A stretch of DNA of 64,000 nt from Tricholoma matsutake (GCA_026075535.2 AP026541.1:12338001-12402000), one strand, 5' to 3'; counted from the first letter of the stretch, positions 21,518 to 34,600 are shown. Translations and numbers: made by a program. Notes: generated by a model not told the origin, from the sequence alone.

Positions 21518-23646
21518 ATGTACAGGAGTATTTTCCTTCTTGCTCTCATAGTGGGCCATGTCACATTTTCTCTGCTTTCGAGACTCAAGCTTGGGAGGCC
21601 TCTTGCAAGATCGGAGATCCTTGACAGGGTTAATTTCCACTTGCCTCCCATGCAACCAGCAAATTCAAAGGAGGCCATGAGGCTTTTATGAGACGCGACG
21701 GCCTGAAATTGACGTGTTCGCAAACTATTTTGAGGAAATCATTTTCACCATGCGTTCTTACATAAAATTGTGCATTTTCAGACTCCGACCGGCTACTGCA
21801 TTCCTGCATCTCGATACTTTTTAACAGGAAAAGGAGACAAAATGGTAGAAGGTTCGAAATGCAGATACTAGGAGTAGGAAAGACTCCCAGGATGCCGTGC
21901 ACGATGAACGAGATAAGACTATGTTCTGTTCCGCGGATTACGAGGACTACTTATGCGAGATTAACGCTGATTAACGTTTACATACTTCGAATTGATACAG
22001 CCGATATCATGTCGATAGACCTTGCACCACAGCTGTGTTAGAACCAAACAAACAACTAAACAATGATGGAGCGCCGTGCCGAGCCCTACGAAGCGAGCGA
22101 CGACTTTGCCACCGCATTCGGCTCGTCGGCATGTAGAGTTCCGTCAGTGAGAGAACCAAACAACATCTAAATAGAGGCTGTCGTGAAGGGGCCCGATGGA
22201 CATGATATCGGCTGTAACCGGTTGCGTGATGGCTGAGCGGCGCTGAGCGCTGAACCTTGAGCGGTTATCATATTGAAACCAGGTCGATCAGTGCACGCTT
22301 ATGGTGCCGATCACTTACACACCACATATGTATACAACCGCCAATTCTGGCTGCCCAAAAAAGAAAAAACTCAACCCTAAAACTCAAAATGGAATATGCC
22401 GAAAGCACTGGAATCTGTCCAGTTGCGAACAATCCGGCGATGGGAGCATGATGTGGATGTTTCGGTGGATGGATGCTTACAGAGCGGGTATGGGAACAAC
22501 AGAAGACAACAGATGCCCTGAAACAGGCGAAGAAATTAGTTCCACAAAGTACAAGTCATGATCACATCGGCGTGTTCCCGAGACGGTGGCTCGTACTTTT
22601 GACCAGTAATAATTGGATTTTGTTGTTCACAACATAGTTCGTCGCGAAACCATCATTTATCTTCCAGTTTTTGTGATATCAGGATTCTGTCCATTACAAC
22701 CTCTACAAGAGGGACAAGAACTACCCTTTTTTCGCGAGTTGTAAAGGCAAAAATGTAACCATGCACTGCTCGAAAAAATCTCTCACTCAGTTTTGAAGCT
22801 AATAAGAAATCCTCCATACAATATCTTCTTATCACTAAAAGGAGTGTTTCTACAAAGAGGAATAAGAAAATGGCTGTTTTTTGGAGGACCAGAAAAGTTT
22901 GTACAAAAGTAGCGGATCGGCATCATAGCTGAGACTCGAATGATTCACCCTAGTCCGTACGAAATTCGACGCGTGAGTCCAAAAGACTTTCGGAAAGAGG
23001 AAGCAACGTGCTGTCGATATCTGCTTTCGAGATGTCCCGTACCGACGATCAGCAAGACTATAAGGATTCGTAGACAAGCGTCGATGTTTACGACTAGCCT
23101 CTTTCGTCCAATGAAGAATGATTTTCGAGATAATAACAGGAACAGAATGGGTCGTTTCAAGCACAGAAAGTAACGGTCTTTTGCAAAGAACAAGCCTGAA
23201 GTCAGATCATAGCGTCAGGCTTCAGCTGCACTGAGAGCGGTGGTGCAGGGATCATGTGCGTAGTATAAGTAGTGGACTGAGACTCCATTATGTTGCCATT
23301 ATGTTAATATCATATCAGATCAGATCAGATCTTGGCTGAGAGCCTGAGATGGGCATGCCCCTGTCCATTAAGATAAATGAGGCACTACTGTTGACCGTTG
23401 TCATGCGTTGGGGTAAGTACTGGTATACAATAGTATACAATGGATGGGCGACTGATAGGGAGCATAAAGGAGGCTATGCACAGGCGGCCGAAAGCCTTAT
23501 GTAAGATCGTCCTTTTGGTAAAGTTATTCTAAAAAAACCTGTGCCGGCGTTTCTCTGATTGCGTACAGCCATCACATATGCCGCATCGCGCGCCGCTGAC
23601 TAGCATGGAGCAATAATACGGCAAATCGCGCAGCCACAGGACAACG
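21518..23646. other. Gene-island DNA with normal CpG, no gene recognised
   Basis: From about 21,660 CpG becomes frequent. Several short open frames occur on both strands (for example 22653-23193) but none has a recognisable domain or a convincing intron pattern. A 217-bp MITE lies at 21998-22214 and an ATCAG microsatellite at about 23306-23330. The last few hundred bases should include the promoter of the gene at 23769. Confidence 0.4.
21998..22214. mobile_element. Short TA-flanked MITE (217 bp)
   Basis: CAGCCGATATCATGTC at 21998 is mirrored by GACATGATATCGGCTG ending at 22214, a perfect 16-bp inverted pair. TA flanks both ends (21996-21997, 22215-22216), the target used by Tc1/mariner relatives. 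The interior has no open frame. CpG sites are intact, so the copy is young or sits in unmethylated DNA. Confidence 0.78.
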
Positions 23647-23657
23647 ATATATAAAAA
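23647..23657 (+). promoter_or_regulatory. TATA box of the 82-codon gene
   Basis: TATATAAAAAG lies about 110 bp before the ATG at 23769. A pyrimidine-rich stretch with CCCCCCC and TTTCTTC words lies between the two, as is common ahead of highly expressed fungal genes. Confidence 0.65.
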
Positions 23658-23768
23658 GGTCCATTTTCGTTAGTTGGTTTCCCATAAACATTTAACTCGA
23701 ACACACTTCCCCCCCCAAACACTTTTATCTTCCTTTTCTTCAACTTCCACTTTTTCTTCTTCTTAATC

Positions 23769-24244
23769 ATGGGCCACATTGAGGACGTGCACGACCCCCG
23801 CTACGATTCACGCTACGACGACCGCTACGATGACCGCTCTTCATACGTACGTTGGCATATAGGACATACACGTTGATGCTGATGACAAGCTTCTCAGAGC
23901 AATGCTCACCACCGTGACCAGAAGACCACTTCCAAGGGGGAACGAGCATTGATTGGCACGGGCATCTACTTCGTAAGCATCTTCGCCTTTTCTCCCGTTA
24001 TCATCATCATACCATTAGTTCTACAGGCGTCCAGACGTGGCTTACACTTGGGTCCTATAGCATCAGTAGCGTAAGTTTTTGCCTCTCTGTGGACACGAGA
24101 CAATTCAGCTTATTTTTGATATTCAGTGCTGCCGTTGCTGGCGAGAAGGCTGTCAACAGCTACAGAAAGAGTAAGCGAGCCATTGCGCATTTTCCAATTG
24201 ACAACTGCCTTAACGCGAGATTTTGGCGACTAATAGAGCACTAA
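23769..24244 (+). CDS. Small five-exon gene, 82-aa protein of unknown function
   Basis: Exons are 23769-23846, 23898-23972, 24027-24070, 24127-24170 and 24237-24244. The introns are 51, 54, 56 and 66 bp, all GT-AG with good donors (GTACGT, GTAAGC, GTAAGT, GTAAGC). The frame joins without error and the last exon supplies only AG CAC TAA. The protein begins MGHIEDVHDPRYDSRYDD, with repeated RYDD/RYDS units rich in Arg, Tyr and Asp. A short amphipathic segment follows (GERALIGTGIYFASRRGLHL), then an Ala-rich helix (IASVAAAVAGEKAVNSYRKK). There is no signal peptide and no known domain. A TATA box upstream, the clean gene model and normal CpG support a real, probably well-expressed gene. The start is the first ATG after the pyrimidine tract. 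Confidence 0.8.
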
Positions 24245-25832
24245 GCAACCAACGTCCACGCCACTGACCATGATAGTGGCGGATTTTCGGAAGACGTTTA
24301 CGCATGCTATTGATAGACTTATATGGACTTAATATCGCAGCAATTAGTACCTTGATACCTGTTGATACTCATTATTTGTACACTCGTCCCTTCTTCTGTT
24401 TTATATTATACAGGACTTGTGATCTTTTATAACGTGATCTAGGTTGAGTATACAATTAAGAGGCAAAATTCGGCGGCCGCTCGTGTTGTTGAAGGTCGTG
24501 CAGCAAGTCTACTCGAAACGAAGTCTAGGAACGAGGTAGGGTTAAGTTCTCTACTATTAGCCATGAAAAGATTGGAGTAATCGCTTACGTATTCTGTTCT
24601 GCCTACATAGACTGATGATCACGATCCCGAGCTAGTATGTTTGAGGATGCAATTCCCACTCAACGACAGCGCGTATCTTCCCTCTTCCATTTAGCGAACG
24701 ACTCCCCAAGTAGCGCTGCCTACGGCGGACTTACATAAAAGGCATGGAACGGTGATACTCTCTGCACGTGAGTGGAGAAATCCAGGTTAAATTATTCTCC
24801 GCACGTGGGTGAAGTCTGGGCCTTGTCTGATGATCAGTTTTTCATTTCGAACCCCCAGTTTCTCCTAATTTCTCCCCAGCAACTTTCTTTTCATCAGAGT
24901 GCAAGTTGCCCCCTGTGCAACCCGGTTTTGATGAATTTTCAACTGAAATCTGAATTAGTTGAGATGAAATGTTGGTACCTGAGCCCTGCGGAGCTTTGTT
25001 TGTATTTGTTGTGCATTCAGTATTGAACGCGACTCTTCTACATCCTTCTACATCTTGTTCTCCTTTGCAGAGTTGTTGCAGAGGTGATAAATCCTTGCTT
25101 CTTGATAGCATGTTTGTATGTTTTTTATCTACTACCTAAATGCTGTGGGCTTGGTGTAGAGTAATAGCGAAGTCACGTGTCATCATCTCCCTGCTCTCTA
25201 AGTTTCTAAGTTTCTAACTTCTTCACCGATAATCGATGTACTTAGAAACTTGAATCCTGGTAGAGTTCTGATGGGGGATGACAAACTTGAACGGCGGTAG
25301 ACAAGAAACACACCATATGACACAATTCACTTTCTGCCATTATACGACCGCACCGGTGACCGAAAATTAAATGACCAACAACCTCACCAGGTCTCACTCC
25401 TCTACTGCCCATGTCCGACTTCGGTGCCATATCGATACACTGACTACCGCACTGCCCAAGAGGCTCGGCATCACCAACCGATGTTGCTTGATACTATTAA
25501 ATAGGAAGACATGACTTGGAGGGCGAAGCGACTGAGTGCGGAAAAGCGAAAGGCCCTAAGAACTTGAAAGTTCCACGTTGAGACGTGACAACTCATCGAT
25601 AATTCCCACAGCTGAATGGTCTACTCTTCTTGAAGTGACCTCTGAGCCCGAAAACACTGTACAGATGGATTGCACCCTTCGAATCCCTTTCACCAAACAT
25701 TCTGAAAATTGGCACAGGCTTTGCGTTCTAGTGATAGACTTTTCCCCGAAAGGTTACTTCCGCGATGCCTAGAACTGCGAGGGCAACGACAAGAACCTGT
25801 TGTTTACGACGCTCATGATCACGCCGCTAGAT
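24245..25832. other. Intergenic DNA downstream of the small gene, nothing recognised
   Basis: The first few hundred bases should be the 3' untranslated region and flank. A short TCTAAGTTTCTAAGTTTCTAA run lies at about 25196-25218. Open frames up to 89 codons (for example 24842-25111 minus) have no domain or intron support. Confidence 0.4.
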
Positions 25833-25840
25833 GATGATCC

Positions 25841-27423
25841 TCAGTAAAAAAGATTGGTCACGTAAATGTATTGTTTTGGTCATACTAAGTCGGGTCTAGT
25901 CAGGTTGTACGAACATAAGACTAAAAGTCCGTGTTTTTGGACTAACACCTGACCAAGCCAGTCAATACTTAGTCAGGTTCAGTCAAAAGAAGCATCAAGT
26001 TCTGATTGGTTTGGTCAGGTCAAAGTCAAGTGTTAGTATGGTGAAAGTCATGCAATAGTTTGGTTATTGTCGTATTGAGTAATCCTTAATAGTCCTGCAT
26101 TGGTCAGGCAGAATTCATGTAAATGTATTCATATTGGTGTTGTGAAAATGTGGTAGCACAGGAGAAAGTAATAAATTAACATAAGTCAGGGCAGCAAGTA
26201 GAACGACATATTAGGGTACAGCAGCATGTTGGGGGGTCACTCGGCGGCATGGTTGGGTGTCGATGCCGTTGTTGGCTGATGGGCTCGCGATCCACCCTGC
26301 GAGCAGTGGCTCGCAGGCGTGGTGGTCGTCCCCTCCCTCTCGTTCCCTCGCCGTGTCACCGCCCCCCATCGTCTGCACCCACGAACCACCGTACGAGTAG
26401 CTGCTCGTAGGCGTGGTGGCGAGCGCCGTGTCGTTTGGCAGTGCTGTGTGCCCCTTGTCCTCGTCGTATGAGGTTGCTAACACCCACGAACCACCCCATG
26501 AGCAGTGGCTCACAGGCATGGGGGCGGGTGCTTGGTTGTCCCGTCGTTGTCATGGGGCTAGGGTGCTCGTTTCCATCGTTGTTGTCTGCTTTGGGCGGTC
26601 TGTGTGGGTTAGTGTGATGTAGCGCATTTACGGGGTAGTAGGGTACTCACCTGACAGGTATATCTCTCCACAGGTCTCCCGGCACCCCTCTTCCACCTCT
26701 TATCCTCCTTTTCCACCTCCTGTCGATAACCAAAAGCCTCACATCCCGTTTTAACAGGGAGGAAGGGGTTTGTGCGGTCATAGTTAGGGTTGACAACTAT
26801 CGTTACCAGTAGTTTAGAACCTAAAAAGAAAAGAGATCAGTTAGTTGATCAGAACAAGAAAGAAGAAAAAACTTACCACAGGCATAAATGACGATTACGT
26901 CGGTTGTTTGGGCCGTGTCGTGTCCGTCGTTACCAGTAGTTGAGAACCTGAAAAAAAAGAAAAGAGATTAGTAAGTTGATCAGGAGAAGAACAAAAGAAA
27001 AAAACTTACTGCGGGCCCAAACGACAATTGCATTGGGCCACGTCGTGTAGGGAATACTCTTCACATCCCATTTGGACTAGTGGTGAGTTATAAAATAGAG
27101 AAGAAGGCAAATTTACATACCCCCGGTAGTTGGGTGTGCCACTGGTGGTAAGAGGAAAGGGGTTGAAGTCGAGCAACTTAACCAACTTATGACATTGGTG
27201 GCGGAGTTTGAACGACCTTGAGTCGCGAATGCGAAGATAAACCACACGCGAATTCCACACCAGGCCCTGGCCTGAGGCTGTGTGGCTTTGAATTTCAAAC
27301 ATTCATCGAGCGCGAGCGGTCGAGTATAGTCTACTCGAGTCAGGCTACTTGACAAATAAACAACGTTGTCCAGACTTCACACGACCGTCACATTACCAAA
27401 CCTGACGTATCTTTTTTACTGAG
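25841..27423. mobile_element. Non-autonomous element with CTCAGTAAAAAAGAT ends and 7-8 bp duplication (1.58 kb)
   Basis: The left end CTCAGTAAAAAAGAT (25840-25854) is mirrored by ATCTTTTTTACTGAG (27409-27423). GATGATCC flanks at 25833-25840 and 27424-27431, overlapping the first base of the left end, so the duplication is 7 or 8 bp, as in hAT elements. Subterminal AGTCAGGT/GACCTGACC words are repeated at 25895-26030. The core has GAGCAGTGGCTC hairpins (26297, 26395, 26495) and, on the minus strand, intron-like units GGTAAGTTTTTT...CTAAC...TTTTTAG (26830-27010) next to GGGCC-CAAAC stems. No transposase. CpG is well preserved, unlike the same modules elsewhere, so this is a recent copy in the gene island. 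Confidence 0.82.
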
Positions 27424-27431
27424 GATGATCC

Positions 27432-30400
27432 GTCAATCCGGTTCGAGAATGTGCGGTTCGTGTACTAAATATACTGTCATTCGACCAAGTTAGAGGTGCA
27501 TTGGAGCAGATGCAGGCTTTGACCGAGCTTCAGCAGGAAGAATGAACCACATACCACTCCCAGTTTTCCTTGAAAGTTTGAGGACAGTCGGTTTCCGTTC
27601 TTGTATTTGTCGCTCCCTCGAATGCCGTGTATGTAGTTTATTGTGTAGCGATCGATGAAATACTAAGTATAGAACGGCGTCACTCTTTGCCAGTCTCGAG
27701 TTGGTCTCGAGACCGATGTCATCTGTAAATCCGTGATCGAAACCGGTTGTTCTGGCGTGATGAATTCCGAACAAAATCTTCGCAAAGTTAAAACAAAGTA
27801 CGGTACATAGATAGAGACTGGCTGATTGTCGACGGATCAAGTATACTGTGGTTCGAAGCGGGTTGTTGGATTGAACCAAGTGATTATTATGTACAACAAA
27901 ACGAATCCATGAGACGCAGAGGTTTTCAATAAAACATCTACAGGTTCCTAGGCTGTGGAAAACGCCAAGTAATGGATATTGCTTAGCATGTTAGGTGTGG
28001 TATCGTACGGTGCTTATGGTCATGTTATCCTGTTAGTTGGTGAAATTAAGTTGGACAGTGCTCAACTCGCAACTACAAAAGGGTACTTACTCCGTTTGAC
28101 CTTATGGGTCAAGAACGCGCCAGCAAGCCCTGCGCTGAACATCATATATCAGCTACGTTCTTCTCAAGTCCGGAAAAACATACCCGATTGCCTTCGCTTG
28201 GGCATTGTGGACCGGGTGGCCTTTCTCCTCACTGCGGTTCTGTACGTATCTGGTAGCCTTAGAACTAATGTTATGACTAAGTCAGGACACACAGAGAAAA
28301 CAATACCCCGTATACAGCAGCACCGACCAGAGCCTCTTCAAGGTGTGAATGCCTCCCCCCCTTATGGGCCCGTGTATCAGTAAAAGCATCGTGCACTAAC
28401 GTAGATGACACATACTATATGGTGAAGCCCGTGGTGGTGGTGGTGGTGGTGGTGGTGGTGACCCATGTTAAGTAAGAGAGATTACGGAGGTCGTGAAGGT
28501 GTTTGCTTGTTGGTGGTATATATTGTTGACTCTTGAGTAAGCATGGAATCGCCCTTTATACTAGGCTATTGCTGTGCATGGTGTATGATTCCCCGTATGA
28601 TGCAGCGGTTTGACAATAAAGGGCAATTGGTGCGTCGTCCACGAGATGGCTGTGAGCATAGCTTTTGTTGAAATATTATGTAAGTAATATACTCAAGCTG
28701 TGCGCGCGTGCGCATAGGTGCGCATCCGACGCGTCTCACTCTTTACACGCCCATAACCCGGAACCGGAGTTTCCCTATTGGCCAAGAAGACTCTTATGTT
28801 CCCACACACTGCTACTTATGCGTTGTGGGCCATGACAATTCCTGCATCTAGCTAGAATCCGATCTCTGTGGTCTCATGAGCTGCGGATCTCGCGGCGCAG
28901 AACGGAGTGCTCGCACGAGTGTTTGTTCTGGTGCACGGAGTAGTTTTGATTGATGTCAGTCGATCATTTCTCGGAATAGATTTCCCAGTATGAAGCCAAC
29001 CCATAAAGGAGCAAAGTTCTGCGAAGTTCCATCTTTCGGAAATGTCAGGGTGATGGCCATCAGTAAAGGGGAGAATTGGTGTAAGTAACGAAAATATTTT
29101 GAATAAAGTAAGTAATAAATATCCATGAATATATAACTGAGCTACATGCAATAGCGATTAGTACGCAATCAATGCCTAATCAGTATCAGGCTGGAACTCT
29201 AACGGTTCTACGTGACTTTTCATTGTTCCAATGTTATGATTCATCTTACATGTTCCACTTGATCTTTCTGCACAGCAGCCAGTTTTTGCCGTAGGCTTGA
29301 GCATGGTGTGCTTTAACGAAGTTACAAGTACAGCTGTAACTAGTGGGGGGAGATGAACAATGTTATAGATATGGTGAGGAGTTATGAATACTTTCGTTTT
29401 GCCTATAATTTGATCCTCATTTCTAGAAATGTCCAATTCCAGCATGTGGCTTCGTCGTTGAACTTCAGATATGATAGATGCACCATAGTCGTACTCCCGA
29501 CGCGCAAAAGCCTAAGATTAGGATTTTCAGCTGAAAAGGGCGGGAGCTGGACGATGATTACGCTGATGGCTGCATGAGCCTCGCAGGAACTGCTGCATGT
29601 CCAAGTTAAGAGGACGAGAATGTCGAATGTTGGGATGTCGTCCTCTGAAAGTCCCTGAACTTTGGCTTCGAAGCTTTTGGTGTCAGATTCGCCCTTGTAT
29701 CTTCGCATCCTCACCTGATTTTCACCTTTCTAGCCTTCTGCAGCCCGTACACCACCCTCAACTGTGCTCGGATTCTGCTCCTCACCTTGAATATTTCATG
29801 CGCTACAGCTGAAGCGCAATACGATTGCCTAATCCAAATCCGTCAGGTCAGGCTTACAGCTTAATGATTGGCTAGCTTAGACAATGCGGGAAATCCATCG
29901 ATATGGCCATGCCTCAAGTCAGGAGACAGAGATATAGAAGTATGTTGTTCCTCACCATGATTTTTGACCATGCACTCATGAGTTGTTCCTAGGATTTGAA
30001 GATTCATCCGACCTACTCAAGTTTAACCAATCCGTCGAGCACTACACACCCCCAGCTCAACAAATATAAGTTTCACCAAGTCCGGACCATCTACATCCGC
30101 ATGTTGATGAATACGTCCATTCTACCTCTGCTTGCTCCAGTGCTAATGTTACAGCAATAGCCTGACATTCCGTCGCCTCCTCGTTCTCGTAGGCTGGCGA
30201 TCTGTGCATAACATCAGTCACAAAGTCCTTACACTGTGAATCGTACCTCTCCATGTCCACCTCGAGTTCGGTTTCACTGCCTGATGCCTGACGCTCATCT
30301 CCATGGAAGCATGCGGTTAGCCTAAGCCTATAACACATGTTGCATATTGCTACGGCCAACACCGGGACGCGATCCGATCCGGATCCCACACCATTGTCTA

Positions 30401-30684
30401 CCCATACGCTGCTTGGTGGACGAGGGGAAAGTCAAAATTGATATGGTTACCACTGCGTGACCTGCTAGGCGGTCCGAATGGAAGCTCCGGTGCGGGTAGT
30501 ATGGCGTTGCTACCAACAGTCTCGTCGTGGATCGCAGCGCGAATCTTGGTGCAAGGTGCAGGTCCCGGGGAGGGCTGGGGTGGATCAGCGGGTTATGTTC
30601 TGCAGTAGATGGGTGAGAAAAATTAGCAGCACGTCAGCTGACAGTAGAGATCGCAACTTCCTTCCCGGACGTGGAATGAAGCGC
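27432..30684. other. Gene-island DNA with unconfirmed small open frames
   Basis: Open frames of 129 codons (27490-27879 minus), 134 codons (27979-28383 plus), about 100 codons (29403-29714 minus) and 110 codons (30057-30389 minus) occur with normal CpG. None has a domain I recognise. The last is Cys-bearing (CKDFVTDV, CQAIAVTLALEQ, TCGCRWSG) and could be a 3' exon of the candidate at 30685-30882. I cannot support a complete model for any of them. Confidence 0.3.
28431..28460 (+). repeat. (GTG)n microsatellite
   Basis: Ten uninterrupted GTG triplets in non-coding DNA. Confidence 0.95.
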
Positions 30685-30882
30685 CTACTTCACAGTGGGG
30701 AGGGCGGCAGGTTTACGACGACACATTACACGATCCGGCACTGGATATGGTGCGAGTCTGAGCTGGGATGCGAACGGGTAGCCGTAGATCTCTTGCGGGC
30801 ATCGGTGGCGGCCGCTAACAGCATCAGCGGCGGCAAATAGAACGGCGATGAGAGCAGTTCTTAGGTGATGCAAGGGATACAT
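30685..30882 (-). CDS. Possible first exon of a secreted protein gene
   Basis: The minus-strand start MYPLHHLRTALIAVLFAAAD followed by AVSGRHRC has a basic start, a hydrophobic core and a small-residue cleavage region, which resembles a signal peptide. The frame stays open to a stop at 30685-30687. A donor-like GTAAAC within it (about 30704) could splice to an acceptor (CTACTGCAG, near 30600) into a frame with HNPLIHPSPPRDLHL. I could not complete a gene model, so both the end and the reality of the gene are uncertain. Confidence 0.3.
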   Translation of the reverse strand: MYPLHHLRTALIAVLFAAADAVSGRHRCPQEIYGYPFASQLRLAPYPVPDRVMCRRKPAALPTVK

Positions 30883-31646
30883 TCGAGATCATTATCCTCA
30901 AAATGCCTGTCTATGCCACAGTCCTCGACTTCTCCCGCGTGTCTGGCGACCGAGGTCCGAGATTTCGGAGGGAGGTGCATGTTTGTGTGGCTGCAAGTTC
31001 TTGCAAAGTCTTTGAGTGCGCGATACGATTTGGTGTTCCATCATGAATGATTGAGAACTCTAGGATGAAAACTATACGATATACTTACTATAGACTTCCC
31101 GGTTGCTTCCCGGACATGGGAACAAAGGTCCGAGGATGTCCTTAACACGTGCACGTGGCAAGAATATATATGATAACGGAATTTCAATATTTGTTCTACC
31201 AAATAAATAAGTAATATTAATGCGCAAGCGCGCTCACATCTAACGACAACCAGCGTTATAATTAAGTATGTCGTCCTTATCCTAGAGTTTGTCACAAACC
31301 CCTTACTGGCTAATAAATCTAAACAGATCTCGAATCGAGGCTCTCTAGATATTTATGCTCGGCGCTTAGCGCTTCTTGCGTATAAGTCACCCGAAGTGCT
31401 CCGTGCTGTTCTGATTATCTTTAATCAGTCACCTCTAGTCATTGATTGATCGATTATTATAGCTCTGACTACGACGCGCTCCGCACTTTACAGTAGAAAA
31501 TATTTCTCCCTCTTGGCCTCCCAGTCAGAGCTGGTTTTCCGGGGAACTTCATTCGCTCGCCAAACACTCCAGGTTCGTTTGCGATAAGGATCAGTTGTCG
31601 TTCTCACAGGTCCTACACATTTAAATCAGTCATTCCCCCCCTAAAG
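30883..31646. other. Upstream region of the Dicer gene
   Basis: No gene is seen. The region should contain the Dicer promoter. Landmarks are a GATTGATTGATCGATTAT run at about 31441 and a CCCCCCTAAAG leader just before the ATG at 31647. No clear TATA box stands out within 150 bp of the start. Confidence 0.4.
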
Positions 31647-34600
31647 ATGAGTGAATCGGAGAATGTTCAGTCCTCCATCCCAACAACACGAGGCTATCAG
31701 CAAGAAATGCTGGAAGAAAGTCTTCGGAGCAATATAATCATTGCTCTAGACACAGGCTCCGGAAAGACGCACATCGCCGTTCTCAGGATGAAGATAGAAG
31801 CAGAGCGGCAACCAACGAAGGCATGAAGCTTTACGTAGTGTCACTAGCCGTCCGTATTAATGCAACACTTGATTCTAGATATGCTGGTTTGTCGCGCCAA
31901 CGGTGGCACTATGCGAACAGCAGAAGAGCGTCATCCAAACCGCAATTCCCTTCTCTGTAGGCCTTATTTCGGGTTCACTGGAGCCCGATCAGTGGAAAAG
32001 CGCCAGATTATGGACGGACGTCATAAACACGCATCGCATCATGGTATCAACTCCTCAGGTTCTTCTTGATGCGTTACGGCACGGATATATCATCATGGGT
32101 AGAGATATCAGCTTGCTTATTTTTGACGAAGCCCATCATGCTATGGATAAACATCCGTACAACATGATCATGCAAGAGTTTTTTTTCGAGTTGCCTGCTA
32201 AGCCGTTGGATACGGCTCCCGATATCCTTCGTCCGATAATTTTGGGTTTAACCGCTAGTCCTATTTTCGGCGGTAACAGTCTGAAAGCATTTCAGTAAGT
32301 CCTTCGAAGTTCTCGTTCTCAGACGACCGATGTTTACGGGGGGAGTAGGACAATTGAAGGCAATCTAAACTGCGTTATTCGTTCAGTTCGTCGCCATCGT
32401 TCGGAACTGCCTGCTTTCGTCCACCGTCCTCTCTTCCGACACGTAATGTATACCCCATTCGACAACATAAACTCGCCCTTCTCAACCAACTTGGCTAACT
32501 TGTCGGCCGTGATTGATACGCTCGACATCGAGAACGACCCTTATGTCAGAGGATTGCGTCATCAACTTTCGAAGGCGACGCGAGGAACAGCAGAATACAG
32601 CCGAATAGACCAGATGCTATCCAAGGTTATTCTCAAGGAAAGTTCATTTACGCACAAAGGGCTTCGTGATTTTGCGAGGTCCGCGACAGAAATATGTCTC
32701 GATTTAGGATCGTGGGCTGCCGACTGGTATGTATGGCAGGTCCTCGACCACGCTAAGCGCGCCGCAAATCCCTACAATGTCGTCTTCTCCAGTTGGAAGA
32801 ACCAAGAAAAGGCTTACTTGCTCTCGATTCTTAACCAAATTGTCGTAACTCCTGTTTCGTATTATGCTGACGATGTCGTTGATGAGCAATCCGATAAAGT
32901 ACGGGCGCTAATCGATTGTCTTTTATCAGAAAAGAAGAACACGGAAACAGAGAATGAGTCGTACAGTGGTCTCATCTTCGTTCAGCGTCGCGATACCGTG
33001 CTTGCATTGGCTGAAGTCTTGCGGCACCATCCGCTCACAAAGGAGTCCTTTCGTGTCGGCTGCTTGTTGGGCACTTCTGACAGCTCGCAGCGCCATTCAT
33101 TCCTTGACATTACGCGTACACTTGTCAAGGAGCCTCAAGATGACACGCTATTACATTTCAAGATCGGAGAAAAGAACTTGATCGTGTCTACTGCCGTTGC
33201 CGAGGAAGGCATTGATATTCAGGCATCCGGAAGTGTCATCCGGTGGGATCCTCCAGCGAATATGGTGAGTTGGGTGCAAAGTAGAGGCAGAGCCCGCCGG
33301 CAACGAAGTACATATACCGTTATGTTTGCAACGGGAGGCGCGGAGCAGGGTAATGTAGCGAAATGGGAGAACCTCGAAAGAGAAATGGTTGCGCTCTATA
33401 ATGATCCATCCAGAGAGCTCGACGAGAAAGTCGACGATCCTGAAAATGAAGAAGAAGAAGACCTAGAGTTCAGGATACCATCCACGGGGTAAGTCATGAC
33501 ATATGATTCAATCTAATGTGTCGTATGAACTCGTTACCAGGGCACTTCTAACTCTACATTCTGCTGTTGCCCATCTATCTCATTTCTGTGCCGTAATACC
33601 CAGTGCCACTCACGTCGACAATCGACCCTTATACGACATCGACCCGCCTGAGATGCCTCAAGGCTGGCACTCTTTCGATAACCGTTCCAACCAAAGCATT
33701 GTGCCATACCCGGGCCCTTTTGGCTCAAAAGTAACCCTACCTCGATCGCTTCCACTTCCAAATCGTGAATTCGCTACACCACGCCAATACCAGAGCAAAA
33801 TATCAGCTCATCGTCATGCAGCCTTCATGGCGTACCGTGCTCTATACGATGCTGAACTCCTCAATGACAATCTTTTGCCCATAACAAGTGTTATCGAGCC
33901 ACCTCTAGAGGCAGAAGTTAAGATAATTCTGCAGGATGTTGAGAAACGGGCTGGAACTGCAAATGTCTCTGTTCAAATGGATCCATGGGCTCCTGAAGAA
34001 AGTGGAGCGGGATCCTGGTGGATATATGAGCTCATCATCGACGGACTTCCTGCTATGAATCTTTTTACTCGTTCACGCCACATATCGTTATCTGATGATA
34101 ATGGCCCCTTGTTGTATCTACCTGGACGGGATCCGGTCCAGACCTTTCTACGCCCATTTTCTGTTGCCACACACTCTGACAACCGAATTGCGAAAGCTAA
34201 AGAGTATACCAGAAGATTATTTTGGTCTCTGAATGGAACTCGTATGGTTTGGGACCAGCTCGATTTCTCCTACCTTCTGTTACCTTCCGATTCTCGATCG
34301 ATGGACCAAGAAAAATGGAATATGCGACGTAAATGGCGTGCACAACTCACCAAATCACTCTACGTATCACATCCCGAGGAACTATTCGCAAATGCGGAAT
34401 TATTTGGAAAGGAGTTCACATATCCCACCGACGTAGCCATCGTCCGAAGTGGTGCCCCCTTCTCGAAGACGTACCAGTTTATCCGTTGGCGTTTTGAAGA
34501 ATTGACACCTCAGGAGGAAGATGACCTCAAAGCGTACTACGAGCGCTTCGGTGAAATATACATTACTTATCCCCTCCTCGTTGTGCGACCTCTCCCTTCG

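Noticed and set aside
25841..27423. A coding gene spliced from the intron-like units on the minus strand
   Set aside because: Some exon-like pieces stay open when joined, but the phase breaks at the first junction and equivalent repeats are read in different frames, so coding is not supported.
27490..28383. Two open frames of 129 and 134 codons as host genes
   Set aside because: No domain, no plausible introns or promoter and chance length for this composition.
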